Below are positions 1-5,228 of a stretch of 5,228 nucleotides of DNA, piece by piece. Under the pieces are notes generated by a model. The model had not been told where the DNA came from, ran no database searches, and saw only the letters and a list, made by a program, of their open reading frames with translations. This DNA comes from Verrucomicrobiota bacterium (lineage in GTDB: Bacteria > Verrucomicrobiota > Verrucomicrobiia > Verrucomicrobiales > DEV007). How positions within the stretch are numbered: the stretch's first letter is position 1; each line of letters starts with the position of its first letter. Position numbers and translations under genes: made by a program. The stretch spans positions 1 to 5,228 of the forward strand of contig JAQCER010000322.1 of NCBI GenBank assembly GCA_027618625.1, given 5' to 3'.

Positions 1-30
1 TTTTACCAACGCTTTTACTGATCGATTGGG

Positions 31-100
31 GCCATTGTCAGCCACTGCCGGCCATTACCAAGCTGGCCATTGCCGGCCATTGTCGGCCATTGCCAAGCTG
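31..100. repeat. Degenerate 10-bp tandem repeats arranged as two 35-bp blocks
   Basis: Six copies of a 10-mer close to GCCATTGCCG are visible at 31, 41, 51, 66, 76 and 86. After each set of three comes the 5-mer AGCTG (61-65 and 96-100), so the array is two 35-bp blocks, 31-65 and 66-100, which differ at only a few bases. The second block runs into GCTGGCAAGCC, giving a small inverted repeat, TTGCCA at 90-95 against TGGCAA at 103-108. The array is non-coding and lies about 80 bp before the AsmA-like gene. The rest of positions 1-180 shows no gene and no strong promoter. The repeat structure is read directly; a role as protein-binding sites or simply slippage-prone DNA is undecided. Confidence 0.85.
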
Positions 101-180
101 GCTGGCAAGCCAACATGAATTCTCACCAAGAAAAATGACTGATCATGCGTTATTCTTTTGGAATTCTCTGAATCCCACGA

Positions 181-1674
181 ATGTCTGAATCTGAATCTTC
201 TCAACCATCCCATCCACTGCACGCCACACGCCGCAAGCGATTCCGCATGCCTTGGGGATTTCTGCTCGTTGGCCTATTGCTCGTAGCCGCCTCTGGATAC
301 CTTGGATTCCGCATTTTTCTGAAGCATTATCTGCACAGCGATGCCTTTCTCGCGCAGGTCAATCGGGCCACTTCCCACGCGCTTAAAGTCACAGGTGCAT
401 TCGACCCCATCGAATGGCAGGATTCACAGGCAACATCGACATTGTTTACTGCGACCGGAAACACCGGCTCGGCGATCAAGTCGATCAACGCTCAGGGCAT
501 TGAGGCCCAACTGAACTTTCGTAGCATCTGGGACGGCGTCTGGGATATAACCGAACTGTCGGTCGACCAAGCCAGTATCGACCTGAGCGAACGCCCAGCC
601 GAACCCACTCACCAGCGCGAGGCGACCAAGGCACCCGCGCCGTCGCGCAGCAATGGTTTTCTCACTTCGCTACTCCCCAACAGGACTGAGCTGAAAGTGG
701 TCAAAATCGAGAGTGCCAATATCACATTTCCCCTGCCAAGCGACGGCTCGACACCAGGTGGCATCGCTAGAGCACAACGCCTGCGCATCAACGCCCGGCC
801 GCTGGGAGAAGATTTTTCCGATGGCCACCAATTCTCTGGTTACGGGGGTGAAATTTACCTTCCAGAGGGGCGGCGCCTTTCGCTTCTTGACTTCGACACG
901 CGCTGGCGCGATGGCACGCTCTTCATCTCCAATGCCGTGGCCGATTTGAAAGACTTGGCGGGAGCCCGGGTGCAATGTAGCGGCACGTTGGATTCAACCG
1001 GGCGGGACAGTGAACTGAAATTACATCTGTCCGGCATCGACATTGAAGAAATCGTCGCCCCTGACTGGAAACAACGCATCAGTGGATTTGTCGAAAGCGA
1101 TGTCACGGTACGCATTCAAAGTGGAGTGACCAGCTACGATGGCGACGCCTCACTTGCTGGCGGCATCCTCAATGCGTTGCCCATACTGGATAGCCTCGCG
1201 GACTTCACCAAGCATGACACCTTCCGCCGCCTGCCCCTCAACAAAGCTACGGCAAAGTTCACGCGCGCGGGAGACGTCACTCATTTCAACGAAATTCTGA
1301 TCGAATCTTCGGGAACGATGCGCGTCACTGGCAGCCTGACCGTCTCTGAAGGAAATGCGAATGGCACCCTGTTCGTCGGCATCGTCCCAGGTGTTCTGCG
1401 CTGGATTCCCGGAGCCGAACAAAAAGTCTTCACGCGCCTCGACGACGGACATGTCTGGACCGAGATGCGCGTCTACGGACCGCTGCAGGCACTGAACGAA
1501 GACCTGACCTCGCGCCTGATGACAGGGGTGATCGTGCAGACGATTGAAGAAGTCCCCGAACGCGCCATCGATGCAGGTGGCGCGGTCCTCCGGGAAGGCA
1601 CGTCGATCCTCCGGGAAGGCGTTCGCAGCGGCATCGATCTGATTGATGGCTTCGTGCCCTTTCTTGGAAACTGA
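181..1674 (+). CDS. AsmA-like membrane-anchored protein
   Basis: This 497-residue protein has a short polar N-terminus, a basic patch (RRKRFR, residues 17-22) and one hydrophobic segment at about 25-47, so it should be anchored in the inner membrane with the long remainder in the periplasm. Just after the anchor comes a region in the style of AsmA N-termini (about 48-135): a helix-like stretch, then short strands built around 'IKSINAQGIEAQL' and 'WDITELSVDQASIDL'. A low-complexity Pro/Ala/Arg linker follows at about 138-157. The C-terminal part (about 320-430) resembles AsmA-like C-terminal domains, with alternating strands around 'FNEILIESSGTMRVTGSL'. AsmA and TamB relatives are repeating beta-groove proteins linked to outer-membrane assembly and lipid transport; that role is carried over from the family and not shown here. 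The tail (about 440-497) looks helical and contains a short duplication. The ATG at 181 has no clear ribosome binding site, but no better in-frame start precedes the anchor. The family call is from general pattern, so moderate. Confidence 0.65.
   Translation: MSESESSQPSHPLHATRRKRFRMPWGFLLVGLLLVAASGYLGFRIFLKHYLHSDAFLAQVNRATSHALKVTGAFDPIEWQDSQATSTLFTATGNTGSAIKSINAQGIEAQLNFRSIWDGVWDITELSVDQASIDLSERPAEPTHQREATKAPAPSRSNGFLTSLLPNRTELKVVKIESANITFPLPSDGSTPGGIARAQRLRINARPLGEDFSDGHQFSGYGGEIYLPEGRRLSLLDFDTRWRDGTLFISNAVADLKDLAGARVQCSGTLDSTGRDSELKLHLSGIDIEEIVAPDWKQRISGFVESDVTVRIQSGVTSYDGDASLAGGILNALPILDSLADFTKHDTFRRLPLNKATAKFTRAGDVTHFNEILIESSGTMRVTGSLTVSEGNANGTLFVGIVPGVLRWIPGAEQKVFTRLDDGHVWTEMRVYGPLQALNEDLTSRLMTGVIVQTIEEVPERAIDAGGAVLREGTSILREGVRSGIDLIDGFVPFLGN
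1586..1620 (+). repeat. Duplicated 14-bp unit in the AsmA-like gene (21-bp period)
   Basis: The 14-mer TCCTCCGGGAAGGC occurs at 1586-1599 and again, identical, at 1607-1620. The period of 21 bp is seven codons, so the reading frame is kept and the protein gains a heptad-like duplication (VLREG at residues 469-473, ILREG at 476-480). It falls in a helical-looking C-terminal tail. Identity at the nucleotide level suggests a recent tandem duplication. Confidence 0.75.
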
Positions 1675-1705
1675 CTATTAATCACCGCCACGGAAATTTC
1701 GTGCA

Positions 1706-1720
1706 ACCGATCCGATCGGT
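1706..1720. promoter_or_regulatory. 15-bp perfect palindrome in the cca leader
   Basis: ACCGATC (1706-1712) and GATCGGT (1714-1720) are exact reverse complements around a single C at 1713. A second, outer inverted pair, GCAAC at 1703-1707 and GTTGC at 1726-1730, offers a competing fold. The element lies in the 64-bp gap between the AsmA-like stop codon and the cca ATG, 18 bp before that ATG. It could be an operator, a weak terminator for the upstream gene (the following GGTTTGTT is only modestly T-rich), or a leader hairpin that affects cca translation. The symmetry is observed; the function is not established. Confidence 0.45.
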
Positions 1721-1738
1721 GGTTTGTTGCGTTCAACT

Positions 1739-3085
1739 ATGGGAGCCAATACCACCAAAGACGCTCGCACCGCGGCTACCGAGATCGTTCAAATCTTGCA
1801 GGCGAATGGACAAATCGCCTACTTCGCCGGCGGATGCGTGCGCGACCAACTGCTTGGAAATTCACCACAGGACTACGACATCGCGACCGATGCGCGTCCA
1901 GAGCGCATCAAGGCCCTTTTTCCTGAGGCTCACGGCGTCGGTGCGCACTTCGGAGTTATGCTTGTCAAGAACGGCGGGCATACCACAGAAATTGCCACTT
2001 TCCGCCTCGACGGAGACTACACCGATGGCCGCCGGCCTGATAGCGTCACCTTTGCCGCCGCAAAAGAGGATGCCCAACGGCGCGATTTCACCATCAATGG
2101 TCTGTTCTTTGATCCCATCGCCGATGAGATCATCGACCATGTCGATGGCCGCACGGATCTTGAAAACCAAGTCCTGCGGGCGATCTGCATTCCCTCTCAA
2201 AGGTTCGAAGAAGACCACCTGCGCCTAATGCGTGCCGTCAGATTTGCAGCAGTGTTAGGTTTCGAAATTGAACCCGGTACATGGTCTGCCGTCTGCGCCC
2301 AATCCGGCTCCTTGGCCCGCATCAGCATCGAACGGACGCGCGATGAATTCAGCCGCATCATGGTCTCTCCGGGACGCGTGCGCGGCTTTGATCTGCTTGT
2401 CGATTCCGGACTCATGAACCACATCATCCCGGAGATCGAGGCGCTCAAGGGATGCGACCAGCCGCCCGACTATCATCCGGAAGGAGACGTATTCGTCCAC
2501 ACCCGGCTAATGCTGTCCCTTTTGCCAGAGAATGTGTCGCTGCCTCTCGTTCTTTCGGTGCTCTTGCATGACATCGGCAAACCGGCGACGCGGACCTGGG
2601 ACGAAGCGGACCAACGCATTCGCTTCAACGGCCACGCCGAGCTGGGGGCCGAGATGTCGGAATCCATTCTACGGCGATTAAAATACCCTAATGACATCAT
2701 CGAAGACGCAGTAGCAGGCGTGGCCAACCACATGCGCTTCATGAACGTGCAAAACATGCGCTTGGCAAAACTCAAACGCTTCATGGCCCGCGATACTTTC
2801 GATGATGAGATGGAATTGCATCGAGTCGATTGTCTCGGCAGCCACGGCATGCTGGATAACTACACCTTTCTGCAGGAGCGGCGGGAAGCATTTGCCAGCG
2901 AGCCACTCATCCCGCCGCCCCTCATCACCGGCAATGATCTGATAGCACTCGGCTGGAAGCCGTCCCCCCGCTTTGCGGAAATCCTAACAGAAATTCAAAC
3001 GCACCAACTCGAAGGCACACTCACCAGCCGGGACGAAGCATTGTCGTGGATCGCTCAGCCGCAGTGGCAGAAGCCGAGAACCTGA
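1739..3085 (+). CDS. cca: CCA tRNA nucleotidyltransferase (class II) with HD domain
   Basis: The enzyme adds or repairs the 3'-terminal CCA of tRNAs in the cytoplasm, using CTP and ATP. From the ATG at 1739 it is 448 residues, a usual length for bacterial class II enzymes. The nucleotidyltransferase core is complete: GGCVRD at 31-36, catalytic carboxylates D45 and D47 in DYD, RRDFTIN at 114-120 (ribose recognition) and EDHLR at 158-162, the EDxxR motif that templates base choice. An arginine-rich helix (LMRAVRFAA) follows. A metal-binding HD domain comes next, with H254, H277-D278 in LLHDIGKP, GHAELGA at 298-304 and H331, so phosphohydrolase activity is plausible, as in other HD-containing Cca proteins. 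The C-terminal part carries 'HRVDCLGSHGMLDNY' and 'ITGNDLIALGW', typical of long Cca homologues. A TTG at 1724 could extend it by five residues, but ATG is preferred; neither start has a strong Shine-Dalgarno. Related A-adding enzymes and poly(A) polymerase share this fold, and sequence alone does not fully exclude them. Confidence 0.93.
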   Translation: MGANTTKDARTAATEIVQILQANGQIAYFAGGCVRDQLLGNSPQDYDIATDARPERIKALFPEAHGVGAHFGVMLVKNGGHTTEIATFRLDGDYTDGRRPDSVTFAAAKEDAQRRDFTINGLFFDPIADEIIDHVDGRTDLENQVLRAICIPSQRFEEDHLRLMRAVRFAAVLGFEIEPGTWSAVCAQSGSLARISIERTRDEFSRIMVSPGRVRGFDLLVDSGLMNHIIPEIEALKGCDQPPDYHPEGDVFVHTRLMLSLLPENVSLPLVLSVLLHDIGKPATRTWDEADQRIRFNGHAELGAEMSESILRRLKYPNDIIEDAVAGVANHMRFMNVQNMRLAKLKRFMARDTFDDEMELHRVDCLGSHGMLDNYTFLQERREAFASEPLIPPPLITGNDLIALGWKPSPRFAEILTEIQTHQLEGTLTSRDEALSWIAQPQWQKPRT

Positions 3086-3368
3086 TGGGACAATCAGAGG
3101 CCGAACAGGAAAAATTGAGAGCTGATCTGCGGCCAGCCTTCGAAAATCGGCCCGCGGGACAGATGGAAGCAGTCCTTGACGGAATCAAGCGTGCCCGAAC
3201 TGACCAATGTAAGCGACGAGCAGGATTCCGTGTTTCAACGGTACGGCCCGGACTCGCGACGCCCGGGCAGCTATGCGAGGTGTCGCTGGACAGGGAAAAA
3301 GGGGGCAGTCCAGATGGAGGACGCGATCACCACCGGCACTGCTCTACCATCGGGACTGCCGCGGCGGC
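3086..3368. other. Intergenic stretch without a recognisable gene
   Basis: After the cca stop codon this stretch has short open frames (for example 3046-3384 and 3176-3400), but none has a recognisable domain, a convincing start or a ribosome binding site. Their composition, rich in Arg, Gly and Pro with scattered Cys and His, is that of GC-rich non-coding DNA. There is a modest hairpin, GCCCGG at 3246-3251 with CCGGGC at 3263-3268, without a T-tract, so it is not a convincing terminator. The stretch may be the more decayed 5' part of the gene remnant that begins near 3369, but nothing in it confirms that. Confidence 0.5.
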
Positions 3369-3621
3369 ATCGAACCCCGGCTGACCTCTGGAGCAACTGA
3401 CGATTTCAGCTGCAACGGCGCGGAGAAACCCTGTGCCCTGTGCATGAGCGCGACCTCCACGCCACCGTGGTGCGCCTGATGGGAACGATCACTGCGGCTT
3501 CACCGATCGCTTTCAAGGACTCGACTTCCGCCTGAACGGAGTCGAAAAAACGTGCCTCGATGGCGAGATCATTGCGTAGCAGAAACAGGGTGAACATTGC
3601 GTGAGACTGCAAAAGAGACTA
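3369..3621 (+). pseudogene. Decayed fragment resembling the ATP-dependent DNA ligase domain of LigD
   Basis: Joining three reading frames gives a ligase-like series. Frame one from 3369 reads IEPRLTSGATDD, like the 'PMLA...' lead-in of LigD adenylation domains. Frame two from 3404 reads FQLQRRGE and, further on, ATVVRLM, comparable with 'FELKWDGxR' and 'VRLxTRNG'. Frame three from 3478 reads GND, then FTDRF, and after 14 residues LDGEIIA, comparable with 'GxDWTDRF' and 'LDGEIVA'. A TAG at 3577-3579 interrupts this frame, after which QKQGE and VRLQ match the usual 'xGxxxFxxLQ'. The adenylated lysine of KxDG is absent (Q/R instead). So there are at least two frameshifts, one nonsense codon and a lost active site: a non-functional relic of a family that acts in non-homologous end joining. 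The frames and stop are observed; the family match is from memory and the similarity is patchy, so chance resemblance is possible. Confidence 0.42.
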
Positions 3622-3643
3622 TTGTTAAAATCGGTAATCTGAC

Positions 3644-4543
3644 ATGAAACGAAACAGAAACAATTCCCGCTGGGTCAGCACGCTGCTGACGACACTGATG
3701 CTCGCAACTGCACTTCCTGCATTCGCACAGGAGGCAGAGAAAAAGGAAGAAGAGCCGAAGAAGGAGGAACCGAAAGAGGAACCAATTTTTGCCGACAAGA
3801 ATCTCGAGACAGCAGTGCGCCAGCAAGTCTTTGCCAAGCGCCAGAGTGACGAACCAATCTACGCCAGCGATGTAAAGAATGTCTCGACGATCAAAGGGCA
3901 AGGTCTGGGAATCGTCAGTCTCGCCGGACTTGAGCATTGCAAGGCACTGGCGTCACTGGAACTCGCGGACAATCGCATCACTGACATCTCTCCCATCAAG
4001 GGACTGACGCGCATCCAGCTGCTGGATCTGTCCAACAATGAGATCGAAGACATCTCACCCGTCGCCACGCTCGAAGGTTTGCAATATCTTGAGCTCACTC
4101 AGAACAAGGTGAAAACGCTCGATGCCGTAAAGTCTCTGGGAAATCTGTCATCTCTTTATGTTTCGCAGAACTCGGTGAGAGATATTTCCCCGGTATTGCA
4201 ATTGAAGAAGCTCAGCTCGCTCTACCTTGATAACAACGACAGCGAGGACATCACTGGCATTGGTTCATTGGATCGCGTCGGCAGCTTCGGCTTGCGCGGA
4301 AATCGCATCAAAGATTTGACTCCGCTGCAAGGTGCCCGCCCGGGCAGCTTTCTCTTCCTGGAAGACAATCAGATTACCGATCTGGCCCCGCTCATCGCCA
4401 TGTGCAAAACAGATCTGGAAGGCGAAAAACGATTCGCACCTTACGTGCAGATCTACCTGAGAGGGAATCCGCTGCGTTCCGAGGCTTCCAAAGCGCAACT
4501 GCGCGAAATGAAGGAGCTGAAGCTGCGAGTCAAAGACATGTAA
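3644..4543 (+). CDS. Secreted leucine-rich repeat protein, internalin-like 22-residue repeats
   Basis: This 299-residue protein starts with a Sec signal peptide: basic MKRNRNNSR, a hydrophobic core at about 10-25, and a signal peptidase I site after AFA (residues 26-28). A Lys/Glu/Pro-rich linker (30-47, built on KKEEP) follows, then an N-cap (FADKNLETAVRQQVF, 49-63). The repeat region has conserved Asn at 110, 132, 154, 176, 198, 220 and 242, an exact 22-residue spacing with the pattern LxxLxLxxNxIxDIsPl, the SDS22/internalin type. An irregular last turn with about 11 extra residues ends in LRGNP (N275), followed by a helical Lys/Glu-rich cap. Such proteins usually form curved binding surfaces for partner proteins; the ligand here is unknown. 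No anchor, lipobox or sorting signal is seen, so it should be periplasmic or exported. The ATG at 3644 places the signal peptide correctly although the ribosome binding site is weak. The stop lies in a tandem repeat. Confidence 0.9.
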   Translation: MKRNRNNSRWVSTLLTTLMLATALPAFAQEAEKKEEEPKKEEPKEEPIFADKNLETAVRQQVFAKRQSDEPIYASDVKNVSTIKGQGLGIVSLAGLEHCKALASLELADNRITDISPIKGLTRIQLLDLSNNEIEDISPVATLEGLQYLELTQNKVKTLDAVKSLGNLSSLYVSQNSVRDISPVLQLKKLSSLYLDNNDSEDITGIGSLDRVGSFGLRGNRIKDLTPLQGARPGSFLFLEDNQITDLAPLIAMCKTDLEGEKRFAPYVQIYLRGNPLRSEASKAQLREMKELKLRVKDM

Positions 4544-4569
4544 GACATGTAAGACATGTAAAGACATGT
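4533..4569. repeat. Four AAGACATGT repeats across the LRR gene stop codon
   Basis: Copies lie at 4533-4541, 4542-4550, 4551-4559 and, after one extra A, 4561-4569. Each contains the palindrome ACATGT. The first copy encodes the last residues (Lys-Asp-Met) and starts the TAA stop at 4541-4543. Because the unit is 9 bp, copies two and three repeat the same in-frame GAC-ATG-TAA, giving stops again at 4550 and 4559. The pattern looks like recent replication slippage that duplicated the gene end without changing the protein. Confidence 0.9.
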
Positions 4570-4612
4570 GGAACTAGTGTGCAAGCCGGGACAATTCTGC
4601 TATCGGACCAGC

Positions 4613-5228
4613 ATGGCAGATGATATCCCCCCTGCAAAAAAGGGCCGAGGCCGCTCCAGAAAAAAGCCTGTCGACGCCGGGGCAAATTCTTCGTGTCCGG
4701 CCCCCACAGTGCCACCGGTTGCCGTGTCCACGCCGGGACCTGTCATTTCCGGCAATTGCAAAGGTGTTCAGATCGTGCTCCAAAAATCCGACTGCATTCC
4801 TGCCATGCGCAGTCTTGCCCCAGGATCGATTGATCTAGTGGTCACTTCGCCGCCTTACAATCTCGGCATCGCCTACAATTCTTACAAAGACACACTGAGC
4901 GACCACGCTTACCTCGACTGGTCGATGCAGTGGATGGCGGAAGTGCATCGCGTGCTGAAAACTGATGGCGCACTCTTTCTAAACGTTGGTGCCTCCCCGA
5001 AAGATCCTCTGATGCCGCACCGGCTCATTCTCCGCGCCACCGAGCTTTTCGTCCTGCAGAACACGTTCCATTGGATCAAATCGATCACGGTCGAGACGAT
5101 CGAAAACGAAATCATCTCTGCCGGACACTTCAAGCCGATCAATTCCCAGCGCTACGTGAACGACTGCCATGAGTTCGTTTATCACCTGACGAAAAAGGGT
5201 GACCTTCCAGTCGATCGACGAGCCGTCG
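4613..5228 (+). CDS. Site-specific DNA methyltransferase (N4/N6 type), cut by the window end
   Basis: An open frame of 205 codons without a stop reaches the right edge. It transfers methyl groups from S-adenosylmethionine to the exocyclic amine of adenine or cytosine in a specific DNA site. The catalytic motif IV is TSPPYN at residues 78-83, in the context DLVVTSPPYNLGIAYNSYKD. The next segments (LDWSMQWMAEVHRVLKTDGALFLNVG, split here as LDWSMQW and VHRVLKTDGALFLNVG), HWIKSI and GHFKPINS plus NDCHEF (171-188) match the style of this methylase family. Motif IV comes early and no FxGxG SAM-binding motif is seen before it, which fits the beta arrangement with motif I near the C-terminus, beyond this window. 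SPPY does not settle adenine versus cytosine. The first 46 or so residues are a non-catalytic tail, basic (KKGRGRSRKK, 9-18) then Pro/Ala/Val-rich. ATG 4613 is preferred; GTG at 4568 or 4577 could extend it. No restriction endonuclease is visible upstream. Confidence 0.88.
   Translation, partial: MADDIPPAKKGRGRSRKKPVDAGANSSCPAPTVPPVAVSTPGPVISGNCKGVQIVLQKSDCIPAMRSLAPGSIDLVVTSPPYNLGIAYNSYKDTLSDHAYLDWSMQWMAEVHRVLKTDGALFLNVGASPKDPLMPHRLILRATELFVLQNTFHWIKSITVETIENEIISAGHFKPINSQRYVNDCHEFVYHLTKKGDLPVDRRAV

Noticed and set aside
31..100. Possible CRISPR array
   Set aside because: The repeats are only 10 bp, directly adjacent and degenerate, with no unique spacers of regular length and no cas genes nearby.
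1701..2228. 175-codon + strand open frame inside cca
   Set aside because: It overlaps the cca core motifs in another frame, has no recognisable domain, and its Ser/Pro/Arg-rich composition is that of a shadow frame.
3246..3268. Possible terminator hairpin after cca (GCCCGG / CCGGGC)
   Set aside because: It lies about 160 bp past the stop codon, has an 11-base loop and no T-tract.
3046..3384. 112-codon open frame overlapping the cca 3' end
   Set aside because: It overlaps cca by 40 bp in another frame, has no recognisable domain or ribosome binding site, and its Arg/Gly/His-rich composition is typical of chance frames in GC-rich DNA.
3597..3625. Possible sigma-70 promoter for the LRR gene (TTGCGT, 17 bp, TATTGT)
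   Set aside because: Spacing is good, but the boxes match only 3 of 6 and 4 of 6 consensus bases and the segment overlaps the ligase-like remnant; too weak to call.
3569..3937. 122-codon open frame on the minus strand
   Set aside because: Most of it is antisense to the signal peptide and KE-rich linker of the LRR gene; its Phe/Leu/Ser runs are the reverse complement of the Glu/Lys codons.

Overview
The window is a stretch of a bacterial chromosome with moderately high GC. All recognisable genes lie on the + strand. Three are complete: an AsmA-like membrane-anchored protein, a CCA tRNA nucleotidyltransferase, and a secreted leucine-rich-repeat (LRR) protein. A DNA methyltransferase starts near the right edge and runs out of the window. 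An AsmA-type protein implies a diderm cell envelope. That, the LRR protein with an internalin-like N-cap, the Cca sequence style and the lack of clear Shine-Dalgarno sequences remind me of Verrucomicrobiota. This is an inference from gene style and has not been checked against a database.

Layout. Positions 1-180 hold no gene but carry a degenerate 10-bp repeat array organised as two 35-bp blocks. The AsmA-like gene (181-1674) follows. After a 64-bp gap containing a 15-bp perfect palindrome comes cca (1739-3085). Positions 3086-3643 have no intact gene. The right half of this gap looks like the wreck of an ATP-dependent DNA ligase (LigD-type adenylation domain), split over three frames with a nonsense codon; the left half is unrecognised. 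The LRR gene (3644-4543) ends inside a fourfold AAGACATGT repeat that supplies its stop codon. After 69 bp the methyltransferase gene opens at 4613 and is cut by the window end.

The genes do not form an obvious pathway. The AsmA-like protein and the LRR protein act in the envelope, Cca matures tRNA 3' ends, and the methyltransferase modifies DNA. The arrangement looks like ordinary chromosome with one decayed gene and several short-repeat expansions in the intergenic spaces. I do not see convincing evidence of a new multi-gene system. The points most worth a second look are the ligase remnant, the two short-repeat arrays and the incomplete methyltransferase with its basic N-terminal tail.
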